Shown here in pieces: positions 1 through 7,812 of a stretch of 8,582 nucleotides of DNA. The stretch spans positions 1-8,582 of the forward strand of contig JAQWZS010000098.1 of the NCBI GenBank assembly GCA_029253325.1, read 5' to 3'. The position numbers and the translations under genes are program-made. The stretch's first letter is position 1, and each line of letters starts with the position of its first letter. Source of the DNA: Bacteroidia bacterium (GTDB lineage: Bacteria; Bacteroidota; Bacteroidia; NS11-12g; UBA9320). The notes below the pieces were generated by a model. It was not told the DNA's origin and ran no database searches. It saw only the letters and a list, made by a program, of their open reading frames with translations.

Positions 1-2167
1 AAATTCTTTCTTTACCAATGGTTATTGCATAGTCGCCAGGATACATTACCTCTCCAGTTATATTTACCATCTGAATAGGATCAAAATCTGGAACTTTTCT
101 AACTACTACAATATCAAATGGCTTGAGTGATATTCGATCTTCTTCTGTTGATGGGTCTAATTCACGATTTATACTCACCGAAGAAAAAAGAGTTCGAGTT
201 GGTTTATTTTCATTAATTTCTAGCCTAAATATATCCACTCGATTAGTAGAAGCTTCAAAATTAAGTCCCCCTGCTCTTAAAATTAAATCTTTGAGTTTTA
301 ACGACTTATCATATACTAATTTTTGAGGATTTAGAACTGCACCTCTGACCTCGATGAAATTTTGTTCTGTAAAAGTCTCCACTGTGGGGATGACTATATT
401 ATCATAAGGCGATATTCTAATATTCCAACTAGAGTTATAATCAGAAATAACTTCTGATAAGGGAATGATTCTATAATTTATTTTTTTACCATTTTTTATT
501 GCTCTACTCGTGATGTAAGCAAAGTTTGCAGCGTTCTCCTGCAAACCACCAGCCAAAAGAATTGCGTCTGAAAGCCTCATTTCTCTGTTATCGTCGACAT
601 AGTGGTCTAATCTTTCATTGACGACTGCACCAGATATACTAAAGGTGTAATTTCGAACAAAACTACGCTGGTTAAAAATAAAGATTACATCTTGTTTTTG
701 TAATTGAATATCATAGGAGATAGAGTCTAAATTAAAGCTAATCAGTTGAGAAGTTCCATTTAAATTTCTTCGTGTTAAATAACCAATATCAGTGCGAGCA
801 AACTCTTCTAGCTGAACCTCTTTTAGTAATGACTTTAAAGTTAAACCTTCTGAAAACTCGTACTCTCCAGGATATCGTATTGCTCCAAATACACTAACGT
901 AATTCTCATACTTTCTAGATACTGCTTTAAAACTAATTCGATCAAGATCCTCCAATTCCATGTCCTTGTATTTAGCATAATCGTAAGTATTTAGACTATC
1001 TTCAAGTCCATTGTTTCTGACCATGTTGAAATTCTTAAGTACCATCCCCTTTTTAATTCCTCCAGCAATCGATATCAAATCACTTAAGGTTTCTGATTCT
1101 TTCATTTCGAACCTTCCTGTATAAAGGAACGGACCAGATAGTGTTACAATTTGCTTACTGGGTGGTATAAAAATCACCATGTTATTCCTTAGTCCGTAAT
1201 TTATAATACTTGATGGCTGTGATAAAAAATCATAGACATCTATTTCGTATTTTTCACTACCAGATGTCAGCTGAATTTTTCGAACAGAACCATTTTTAGT
1301 AGGACCGCCTGCCGCAATAATGGCATTTAGAGTGCTATTGAGTGCAGACATGGTATAAGTACCTGGGTGTTGTACCTCACCATAAATACTTACAGACACT
1401 GTTCTTGCAGTATTCACATCTAGATTAAACTCTCCTTTTTTGAATGAATAGGCTTGTTGAAATCGTTTGAATAACAACTTTCTCGCTTGCACTAAATTTA
1501 AGCCTTTAAGATAAATCTTATATAACCCACTAGGGCGAATAAACCCATCATTCTCAATTTGATAAATTAAATCAGCTTGAGATAAACCAAATATGTTGAT
1601 GGTAATTTTATCACCCACATCTAAGATGTAATAATCTGGAGTACCACTTGATTTTGTTGTTCTATAAAAATCTAATGATTCATCAAAAAATAGATCGTGA
1701 CCATAAATACCTGACTCATTGGCCCCCTTGTGTTCAGATTCAAAATCACTAATTACTTCTTCTACACTCTGACCTTCGTTAATTTCGGTCTCAATATCTT
1801 TAGTTTCAATTTTATCTAAATTATCAAATTTCTGATCCAAATCATCTTTTGATAACTCGTTATTAACTGATAAATCTTCTACAACCCCGTTTCCTTTTTC
1901 TTGTCCATTTTCAGATTCTATTTCTTCAATAGCTTGTTGTATCGTACCCTCAAGTTCTGGTAAATCTTCAGGACTAATGTTATCAATATCAAGACCTTTT
2001 TCAGCTAACTTAAGTTTTAACTGTTCTTCAGAAATTCCTTTTTCTGCTAAACCTTTTTGAGCACCTACATAAGAATCTGGCAATGTAATCTGACCCATAG
2101 CAAAAATACTGACAGAAAATGAAATCAGTAGAATTAATATTAATCGATTTATATTAGATAAAATCAT
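1..2167 (-). CDS. Wza-type polysaccharide export protein with multiple SLBB domains (3' end outside window)
   Basis: This frame is open for 722 codons from the ATG at 2167 to the left edge, so the C-terminus is missing. An in-frame TAG directly precedes the ATG, which rules out a longer start. Residues 1-24 form a hydrophobic signal peptide ending near SIFA-MGQ. No lipobox cysteine follows, unlike E. coli Wza. Residues about 37-80 carry a helical motif (EKGISEEQLKLKLAEKGLD) of a kind common in Bacteroidota export proteins. Residues 61-170 are strongly acidic (33 D/E against 7 K/R). A Poly_export domain starts near 178 (YYILDVGDKI). SLBB repeats begin near residues 256, 341, 424, 509, 606 and 702, each with a G-x-[VI]-x-x-P-G-like turn and most with an AGG motif. 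By family knowledge this is the outer-membrane, periplasm-spanning export channel. It lies 141 bases after rfbA, and no terminator is visible between them. A Wzc-like partner would be expected to the left, which is inference. Confidence 0.94.
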   Translation of the reverse strand, partial: MILSNINRLILILLISFSVSIFAMGQITLPDSYVGAQKGLAEKGISEEQLKLKLAEKGLDIDNISPEDLPELEGTIQQAIEEIESENGQEKGNGVVEDLSVNNELSKDDLDQKFDNLDKIETKDIETEINEGQSVEEVISDFESEHKGANESGIYGHDLFFDESLDFYRTTKSSGTPDYYILDVGDKITINIFGLSQADLIYQIENDGFIRPSGLYKIYLKGLNLVQARKLLFKRFQQAYSFKKGEFNLDVNTARTVSVSIYGEVQHPGTYTMSALNSTLNAIIAAGGPTKNGSVRKIQLTSGSEKYEIDVYDFLSQPSSIINYGLRNNMVIFIPPSKQIVTLSGPFLYTGRFEMKESETLSDLISIAGGIKKGMVLKNFNMVRNNGLEDSLNTYDYAKYKDMELEDLDRISFKAVSRKYENYVSVFGAIRYPGEYEFSEGLTLKSLLKEVQLEEFARTDIGYLTRRNLNGTSQLISFNLDSISYDIQLQKQDVIFIFNQRSFVRNYTFSISGAVVNERLDHYVDDNREMRLSDAILLAGGLQENAANFAYITSRAIKNGKKINYRIIPLSEVISDYNSSWNIRISPYDNIVIPTVETFTEQNFIEVRGAVLNPQKLVYDKSLKLKDLILRAGGLNFEASTNRVDIFRLEINENKPTRTLFSSVSINRELDPSTEEDRISLKPFDIVVVRKVPDFDPIQMVNITGEVMYPGDYAITIGKERI

Positions 2168-2308
2168 CTATATCTTGTTTTGGTTAAAATAAAGTGCGAA
2201 TTAAAATATTTACAAACAACATTAATCCACAAATTCTTTAAAATCAATGCTTTATTGGATAAATGACTATTTGACATTAATTTTATACTAATCAAAAAAT
2301 AATTCAAT

Positions 2309-3175
2309 TTAACTTTCTCGTACTATGCGTTTTAAATAAACCCCATAGCCACTTTTTTCTATTTCTTTAGCTAATAGTAATAATTGATTTTTATCAATAT
2401 ACCCTTGTCTGTAGGCGATTTCCTCGATGCAACCTACTTTATATCCTTGTCTTTTTTCGATAACTCTAACAAATTCTGATGCATCGTGTAATGAATCAAA
2501 ATTTCCTGTATCTAACCAAGCTGTTCCTCTATCAAATACTTTCACTTTTAGGTCACCCTTATTAAGATAATGCCTATTTATATCAGTAATTTCATATTCA
2601 CCTCGTTTTGACGGTTTAAGATCTTTAGCTACTTGCACTACACTATTATCATAAAAGTATAATCCAGGTACTGCATAATTAGACTTAGGATTTATCGGCT
2701 TTTCTTCAATACTTAAAGCATTAAAATCATCATCGAAATCAACCACTCCATATCGTTCTGGATCTGTAACCTGATAAGCAAAGACAATTCCTCCTTTAGG
2801 AGATTTACACTCTGCTAGCAAATCATCGATCCCTGATTTATAAAAAATATTGTCTCCAAGTATTAAAGCAACATCATCATCTCCGATAAAATCTTCCCCA
2901 ATTACAAAAGCTTGAGCCAACCCATTGGGCTCTGATTGAATGGCGTAAGTAATTTTACACCCTATATGAGAGCCATCTCCTAATAAACGTTGAAATTGTT
3001 CATTATCGTGAGGAGTAGTTATAATTAATATCTCTTGGATATTTGCCATCATCAAAATTGATAATGGATAGTATATCATTGGTTTGTCATAAATGGGCAT
3101 CAACTGTTTACTGATTCCTTTTGTTATAGGATATAATCGCGTACCCGAACCTCCTGCTAAAACTATTCCTTTCAT
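2309..3175 (-). CDS. rfbA: Glucose-1-phosphate thymidylyltransferase (RfbA/RmlA)
   Basis: The protein is 288 residues, the normal length for the short RmlA class. It joins dTTP and glucose-1-phosphate to give dTDP-glucose and pyrophosphate in the cytoplasm, the first step to dTDP-6-deoxy sugars. The nucleotide-binding signature GGSGTRLYP is at residues 8-16, followed by KQLMPIYDKPMIYYP at 23-37. The metal-site motif LGDNIFY is at 106-112, EKP at 158-160, and AWLDTGNFDSL at 219-229. All expected motifs are intact. The start codon lies 5 bases after the stop of the Gfo/Idh gene, so it is the distal member of the tight operon. Its usual partner rfbB is in the same operon but separated by three genes, and neither rfbC nor rfbD is in the window. 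Confidence 0.97.
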   Translation of the reverse strand: MKGIVLAGGSGTRLYPITKGISKQLMPIYDKPMIYYPLSILMMANIQEILIITTPHDNEQFQRLLGDGSHIGCKITYAIQSEPNGLAQAFVIGEDFIGDDDVALILGDNIFYKSGIDDLLAECKSPKGGIVFAYQVTDPERYGVVDFDDDFNALSIEEKPINPKSNYAVPGLYFYDNSVVQVAKDLKPSKRGEYEITDINRHYLNKGDLKVKVFDRGTAWLDTGNFDSLHDASEFVRVIEKRQGYKVGCIEEIAYRQGYIDKNQLLLLAKEIEKSGYGVYLKRIVRES

Positions 3176-3180
3176 AAAAT

Positions 3181-4200
3181 TTATTTTAAATTATAAATAC
3201 GTTCAATGATATCGACCACTTTCATACCCTCTAACGCATTAGTTGAAATTGGTTTTCGATTTTTTATAACATCTACTACGTTTTCAAATATATAAGGATG
3301 ATTATTAGCTGATCCTTTATATGAACCATAATCATTGGCAGGGTTACTCGCAGGCAACTCACTGAAGGTGTAATCTTTGATATTACAATATTCTACCTTG
3401 TTCATGTATTGACCTCCAACTTTAATTGTTCCGTTTTCAGCAATCACTGTAACACTACTTTCAAGATTAGAATCCCAGACTGATGATGAATAGTTTATAC
3501 TTCCCATACCACCGTCTACAAACCTAAAGTTGACCAATCCAGTATCTTCAAACTCAATACTATGATCGTGTGAAAAATTATCAAATTTTGCTTGAATATC
3601 AGTAATGTCTCCAAAAATCCAATACATCAAATCTACAAAATGAGAAAACTGGGTAAATAGTGTTCCCCCGTCTAAATCATTAGTTCCTTTCCAAGCGTGT
3701 TTCTCACCATTTTTAAAATAATATCGATCATCTCGATTCCAGTAACAATTGATTTGAACATTATAAATATCACCAAGCTTACCGGAGCAAACTATTTCCT
3801 TTAACCATTGCGATGGTGGTGAATACCTATTCTGCATCACACAAAATATATGCTTATTGACATGTAGGGCTTTAAAAATTAATTGCTCACAATTAGCTTT
3901 AGATAAACCCATAGGTTTTTCTACCACTACATGTTTCTTATAATCTAAGGCGAGACTAGTATGCTCTGCATGAAGTCCGTTCGGAGTGCATACACACACA
4001 ATATCTATAGAGGATTCTTCCTCAAGCATTTTTTTTGCTGAGTTGTAAAAAGGAACATTAATTTCCTCTAATCCAAGATCATGTTTATCTAAAACATCAC
4101 AAACTGAAACTAGTTCGCACTCGTTATTCAACTGAACCATAGAAGCATGCCGTTTACCAATATGACCCATTCCAATAACTCCAAATTTAATTTTACTCAT
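3181..4200 (-). CDS. Gfo/Idh/MocA-family NAD-dependent sugar oxidoreductase, WlbA/WbpB-like
   Basis: The protein is 339 residues with an N-terminal Rossmann fold (GVIGMGHIGKRH, residues 7-18). The family EKP motif is at 94-96, with K95 the expected catalytic lysine. The C-terminal alpha/beta domain holds DGGT at 177-180 and H187/D190 in the usual substrate-site positions. In the Wlb/Wbp pathways such enzymes oxidise C3 of UDP-GlcNAcA, giving the 3-keto sugar used by the next aminotransferase. The neighbouring WbpE-like aminotransferase and the upstream 6-dehydrogenase support that role. Exact substrate is inference, because Gfo/Idh enzymes act on many sugars. The ATG overlaps the end of the aminotransferase gene by 8 bases (ATGAGTAA), indicating translational coupling. 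An A8 run on the coding strand (4029-4036) is in frame and does not break the gene. Confidence 0.92.
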   Translation of the reverse strand: MSKIKFGVIGMGHIGKRHASMVQLNNECELVSVCDVLDKHDLGLEEINVPFYNSAKKMLEEESSIDIVCVCTPNGLHAEHTSLALDYKKHVVVEKPMGLSKANCEQLIFKALHVNKHIFCVMQNRYSPPSQWLKEIVCSGKLGDIYNVQINCYWNRDDRYYFKNGEKHAWKGTNDLDGGTLFTQFSHFVDLMYWIFGDITDIQAKFDNFSHDHSIEFEDTGLVNFRFVDGGMGSINYSSSVWDSNLESSVTVIAENGTIKVGGQYMNKVEYCNIKDYTFSELPASNPANDYGSYKGSANNHPYIFENVVDVIKNRKPISTNALEGMKVVDIIERIYNLK

Positions 4201-5338
4201 TTCGAAAAAAATCTTTTACTTTACTTATTATAAAATTCTGAGTTTCACTTTCCATCTCAGTGTGAATTGGTAGCGATAACACCTGATTACATAAAACTTC
4301 TGTGTTAGTTAATCCGCTGCCATCATAAAAAGATGAAAATGCCTTCTGCTTGTATAGAGGAATTGGATAATATACCATTGATGGTATATTGAAATCTGAC
4401 AAATATGATTTTAATTTATCACGTTTTGATTCTATAATCTTCATGGTGTACTGATGATACACATGATTTGTGTATTTCTCTTTGTTAGGAATCATAATGC
4501 CATCAGTATTTGATAATTCTTCATCGTAAACTAATGCAACTTTTTGCCGTCTTGATGAGAAGTCATCTAATTCTTTTAATTTAACTCGAAGTATAGCCGC
4601 TTGAATGGAGTCTAGTCTTGAATTAACTCCAATTCTATCATGAATATACTTTTTACTTTGACCGTGGTTGGCAATCATTCTAATCTTATCTGCCAAAGAA
4701 TCGTTATTGGTAAAAACTGCACCCCCATCCCCAAAACATCCTAAGTTTTTGCTTGGAAAAAATGAAGTACAACCAATATGGCCCATAGTGCCCGTTTTAA
4801 ATGTTTGATTGGTTTTTGAAAAATAACTACCTCCAATTGATTGAGCATTATCCTCGATAACATACAAATCATACTTCTTAGCAAAATCAATTATATCGTC
4901 CATTGGTGCTGATTGTCCATACAAATGAACTGGAACTATTGCTCTTGTTTTATGGGTAATAACCTTTTCAAGGTTATGAATTGAAATATTAAAATTATTT
5001 AAATCGACATCAACCATTACTGGCTTCAAGCCTAACAAACCAATAACCTCAGCAGTAGCAACATATGTGAAGGCTGGAACAATCACCTCGTCTCCAGGAC
5101 TTAGATCCAAAGACATGAGAGCGATTTGTAGTGCATCAGTACCATTACCAACTCCTATAGCATGCTTGACATTCAAGTATTGAGCTAATTCTTGCTCAAA
5201 ATCTTTTAATGCTTTTCCCTTAATAAAACTAGATTGATTGATGACATTAGCAATTGCTCTATCAATCTCAGGCTTAAGTCTCTTGTATTGAGACTTTAGA
5301 TCAACCATCGATATATCTCTATCCAATGTATCTTTCAT
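4193..5338 (-). CDS. PLP-dependent DegT/DnrJ/EryC1 sugar aminotransferase, WbpE/WlbC-like
   Basis: The protein is 381 residues, a normal DegT-family length. GNGTDAL (64-70) forms the phosphate-binding loop. IEDNAQ (161-166) supplies the aspartate that pairs with the PLP pyridine nitrogen. FFPSKNLG (193-200) carries the Schiff-base lysine, K197. The stretches FFPSK-LGC-GDGGA-FTN, HGQ and VGVNSRLD-like IGVNSRLD closely resemble WbpE of Pseudomonas aeruginosa as I recall it. WbpE transfers an amino group to C3 of a UDP-3-keto-GlcNAcA intermediate, and the next gene encodes the matching oxidase type. An alternative is amination of a dTDP-keto sugar made by RfbA/RfbB, but no 3,4-ketoisomerase is visible. 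The ATG shares one base with the cysQ stop (TAATG). A second possible start is M11, but the coupled first ATG is preferred. Confidence 0.95.
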   Translation of the reverse strand: MKDTLDRDISMVDLKSQYKRLKPEIDRAIANVINQSSFIKGKALKDFEQELAQYLNVKHAIGVGNGTDALQIALMSLDLSPGDEVIVPAFTYVATAEVIGLLGLKPVMVDVDLNNFNISIHNLEKVITHKTRAIVPVHLYGQSAPMDDIIDFAKKYDLYVIEDNAQSIGGSYFSKTNQTFKTGTMGHIGCTSFFPSKNLGCFGDGGAVFTNNDSLADKIRMIANHGQSKKYIHDRIGVNSRLDSIQAAILRVKLKELDDFSSRRQKVALVYDEELSNTDGIMIPNKEKYTNHVYHQYTMKIIESKRDKLKSYLSDFNIPSMVYYPIPLYKQKAFSSFYDGSGLTNTEVLCNQVLSLPIHTEMESETQNFIISKVKDFFRNE

Positions 5339-6135
5339 TAATATGCAATGAAGGCAGAATTATATAAATTTTCTTTGTTATAAATAAGTTGACTACCCAC
5401 TTCAAAAGAATCTGAAATTGACCTTATTTGATATCCTAAACACCTCAATATAGCATCTGAAGCTGCCGTATCCCATTCCATACAAGGCGAAAAACGTGGA
5501 TAGATGTCAGCTTCCTGATCTACAATTGACATGAATTTGAGTGAGCTTCCCATTCTCAACAAATCAATGGAACTAAATTTTACTAAAAATGAAGCCATTT
5601 TTGAGTTTTGATGTGATCTTGAAGCAACCACACGCAAAGGTTTAAATTTCATTAAATCATCAAAACTCTCTTTCTGACTTATTTTTAAAACTTTAATTTG
5701 ATCTCCGTTAAATAACTTGGAATATCCAAGTGACTTTCCTCCAATATATATCTTGTTTTTAACAGGGTTAGATACAACACCCAAAGTTGGAATATTATCC
5801 TCAATAAGAGCAATGTTTATTGTAAACTCACCATTTTTACTTATAAACTCTTTAGTGCCATCCAAAGGGTCAATTAGCCAATATCTTTTCCAATTTTTTC
5901 GAACATGGAAATCTTGGATCTTACTTTCCTCACTCAATATTGGAATATCTGTTTTAGAAAGTGCTTTGGTTATAATTTCATTTGATGCTAAATCTGCATC
6001 CGTAACAGGTGAATCATCCCTTTTTAACTGAACATTCATCTCACTCCCATCATAATATTCCAAAATAGTTTTCCCAGCCTTTTCAACTGTTTTAAATAAA
6101 AGATCGGCTAATTCCGTATAATTTAATTTAGTCAA
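5338..6135 (-). CDS. cysQ: 3'(2'),5'-bisphosphate nucleotidase, CysQ-like inositol monophosphatase family
   Basis: The protein is 265 residues, typical of CysQ. The lithium-sensitive phosphatase signatures are intact: SPVTDAD (42-48), LSEES (67-71), IDPLDGTKEF (88-97), GSSLKF (196-201) and EWDTAA (220-225). These supply the acidic metal ligands. CysQ removes the 3'-phosphate of PAP or PAPS, recycling the by-product of sulfotransferases and sulfate reduction. It is locked into the operon: its ATG overlaps the rfbB stop by 4 bases (ATGA), and its stop overlaps the aminotransferase start by 1 base. This position in a polysaccharide operon suggests a link to sulfated sugars, but no ATP sulfurylase, APS kinase or sulfotransferase gene is in the window. 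Action on another sugar phosphate cannot be excluded from sequence alone. Confidence 0.87.
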   Translation of the reverse strand: MTKLNYTELADLLFKTVEKAGKTILEYYDGSEMNVQLKRDDSPVTDADLASNEIITKALSKTDIPILSEESKIQDFHVRKNWKRYWLIDPLDGTKEFISKNGEFTINIALIEDNIPTLGVVSNPVKNKIYIGGKSLGYSKLFNGDQIKVLKISQKESFDDLMKFKPLRVVASRSHQNSKMASFLVKFSSIDLLRMGSSLKFMSIVDQEADIYPRFSPCMEWDTAASDAILRCLGYQIRSISDSFEVGSQLIYNKENLYNSAFIAY

Positions 6136-7184
6136 GATTTATTATACATTTTGGCGTAATACTTCTGATATTCCCCAGAAGTGACATGTTCTAACCATTC
6201 TTTATTGGATAAAAACCAATCTATAGTTTGAGATAATCCCTCCTCAAATTGTAAGCTAGGGACCCAACCTAATTCGTCTTTAAGTTTGCTTGCATCAATG
6301 GCATAACGCAAGTCATGACCAGCTCTATCCTTTACAAAGGTGATTAATTCTTCAGACTGACCCCCTGGATTACCCATCTTTTGATCAACTAACCTACACA
6401 GCAATTTAACTAAATCAATATTAGTCCACTCATTATGTCCACCAATATTATAGGTTTCTCCTAATTTACCTTTTGAGAAAATAGTTGAAATTGCTCTTGC
6501 ATGATCTTTCACAAATAGCCAATCACGAACATTTAAACCCTCTCCATAAACTGGAAGCGGTTTTTTATGTAGAATATTATTAATCATCAATGGGATTAAT
6601 TTCTCTGGAAAATGATTAGGTCCATAGTTATTAGAACAATTACTAATTACAATTGGTAATCCATAAGTATGATAATAGGCTCTGACAAAGTGATCACTAC
6701 TTGCCTTTGAGGCTGAATAAGGACTTCTCGGATCATAGGCAGTATCTTCATAAAAAAAACCTGTCTCATTTAACGACCCATATACTTCATCTGTACTCAC
6801 ATGATAGAATAACTTGTCTTCAAAATTATCCCCCCAATATTCTTTAGTAGCTTGTAATAGATTTACTGTTCCAATCACATTCGTTTCAACAAATGCTAAA
6901 GGTTCTTCTATGCTCCGATCCACATGACTCTCAGCTGCCAAATGAACAACATGAGAAATTTCATACTCTTTGAATATTTTCCTTAAACTATTCAAATCCG
7001 TAATATCCTGATGAACAAACGTGTAGTTAGGATGATCTTCAATATCTCTCAAATTTTCGAGATTTCCTGCATAGGTTAATGCATCTAGATTAATTATCCT
7101 AGTATCCTTATATGTTTCTAGAAATAATCTTACTACATGAGACCCAATAAATCCAGCTCCACCAGTTATTAGTATATTTTTCAT
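6132..7184 (-). CDS. rfbB: dTDP-glucose 4,6-dehydratase (RfbB/RmlB)
   Basis: The protein is 350 residues and belongs to the extended short-chain dehydrogenase family, matching RmlB in length. The NAD-binding motif GGAGFIG is at residues 8-14. STDEVYG (130-136) holds the catalytic Thr-Asp-Glu of the dehydratase, and YSASK (156-160) holds the active-site tyrosine and lysine. LNVRDWLFVKDH and GGHNEWTN are further family hallmarks. It converts dTDP-glucose to dTDP-4-keto-6-deoxy-glucose, the branch point to rhamnose and amino- or deoxy-sugars. The start follows an 82-base gap after the winged-helix gene, so it may head its own transcript, but I found no convincing promoter there. The stop overlaps the cysQ start by 4 bases. 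The T8 run on the coding strand (6752-6759) is in frame. Confidence 0.96.
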   Translation of the reverse strand: MKNILITGGAGFIGSHVVRLFLETYKDTRIINLDALTYAGNLENLRDIEDHPNYTFVHQDITDLNSLRKIFKEYEISHVVHLAAESHVDRSIEEPLAFVETNVIGTVNLLQATKEYWGDNFEDKLFYHVSTDEVYGSLNETGFFYEDTAYDPRSPYSASKASSDHFVRAYYHTYGLPIVISNCSNNYGPNHFPEKLIPLMINNILHKKPLPVYGEGLNVRDWLFVKDHARAISTIFSKGKLGETYNIGGHNEWTNIDLVKLLCRLVDQKMGNPGGQSEELITFVKDRAGHDLRYAIDASKLKDELGWVPSLQFEEGLSQTIDWFLSNKEWLEHVTSGEYQKYYAKMYNKS

Positions 7185-7245
7185 ATTGGATTAAGTTAGT
7201 TGAGTTTGATACAGCTTCGCCACTTCAGTCACAAAACTGATCAAA

Positions 7246-7276
7246 GAGTAAATATATAAATCGTGATTATTTACTC
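7246..7276. repeat. Perfect 9-bp inverted repeat at the 3' end of the winged-helix gene
   Basis: The arms gagtaaata (7246-7254) and tatttactc (7268-7276) are perfectly complementary around a 13-base spacer. The right arm spans the last codons and stop of the winged-helix gene. On the transcribed minus strand the structure is followed only by TTTGATC, not a U-run, and just 3 of 9 pairs are GC. It is therefore a poor intrinsic terminator. It may be a weak mRNA 3' hairpin or a protein-binding palindrome. The half-site GAGTAA recurs in the repeat upstream of the same gene. Confidence 0.5.
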
Positions 7277-7797
7277 CATAGAAGTAGATAATCAGGATAA
7301 TCTTTTGAGAGTTTAGACTCAGTATATTCCGAGTCAAGGTAACTCACGAACCTTATTTTTTTATCTAAATTAGATTCTACTTTTTGGACAACACTGAATA
7401 AGTAATTTCTATCAATATCTCCAACAAAAACTAAATCTATTACGTCACTCGATAAGCCCTTTGCAAGCTGACCAACAAGAAATACATGCTGCAGCTCTCC
7501 CAAGTTTTCAATAATTTTTTCAATTACCTTATCAAGCCCAGTAAATTTTAGTAAAATATTATGAATATCGTTAAACAATGGATGATTTAGATCTGCTTGG
7601 AAATATTTTTTATTTCCATTTACTCTAGTCGTAAGCAGACCAGCTTCTTCAAGTTTATTCAATTCTAATCGAATCCCATTGGTAGACTCACCAAATTCAG
7701 ACTCTAACCCTCTCAGATAGGATTTATTACTGCTATTTAAAAAAAATTTGAGCAGCAACTTAATTCTAGTTTTCGATGATATCAATGCTTCAATCAT
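7267..7797 (-). CDS. Winged-helix DNA-binding protein with degenerate MNT-like nucleotidyltransferase domain
   Basis: The protein is 176 residues. Residues about 8-70 fit an ArsR/MarR-like winged helix: basic first helix, a putative recognition helix around STNGIRLELNKLEEAGLL (38-55), and a wing around RVNGNKKYFQAD (58-69). Residues about 104-155 resemble the small MNT nucleotidyltransferase fold. VGQLAKGLSSDVIDLVFVG aligns with the GSxAxG...SDIDL signature, but the serine after the glycine is Q110, and the residue aligned with the first metal-binding Asp of DxD is V119 (D118 is shifted by one). Catalysis therefore looks lost, and a ligand-sensing role is possible. I recall similar proteins beside nucleotide-sugar dehydrogenase genes in other Bacteroidota capsule loci, but I cannot confirm this here. 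It sits between the 6-dehydrogenase (50-base gap) and rfbB (82-base gap). A local transcriptional regulator is the best guess; no target is proven. Confidence 0.82.
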   Translation of the reverse strand: MIEALISSKTRIKLLLKFFLNSSNKSYLRGLESEFGESTNGIRLELNKLEEAGLLTTRVNGNKKYFQADLNHPLFNDIHNILLKFTGLDKVIEKIIENLGELQHVFLVGQLAKGLSSDVIDLVFVGDIDRNYLFSVVQKVESNLDKKIRFVSYLDSEYTESKLSKDYPDYLLLWSK

Positions 7798-7812
7798 AGT
7801 TCAACACTATTA

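Noticed and set aside
123..326. 67-codon open frame on the plus strand
   Set aside because: It lies entirely antisense to the SLBB export gene, whose frame is open and shows conserved SLBB motifs here; the translation is low in information and has no recognisable domain.
2168..2308. Promoter or terminator in the 141-base gap between rfbA and the export gene
   Set aside because: No GC stem followed by a T-run is visible, and the closest TTTG plus TAnnTTTG-like pair on the minus strand matches only about 6 of 8 positions in the -7 box, too weak in AT-rich sequence.
5717..6031. 104-codon open frame on the plus strand
   Set aside because: It is antisense to cysQ across its conserved catalytic motifs (SEES, DPLDGT); hydrophobic stretches are a by-product of the reverse reading.
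7185..7245. Promoter for rfbB in the gap after the winged-helix gene
   Set aside because: TACTCTTTG has one base too many between TA and TTTG, no -33 element is found, and the short TCAGT/ACTGA inverted repeat is too small to support a regulatory call.
4029..7746. Eight-base homopolymer runs (4029-4036, 6752-6759, 7739-7746) as phase-variation switches
   Set aside because: Such runs are expected in DNA this AT-rich, all three genes are in frame with intact motifs, and none sits at a promoter or start codon.
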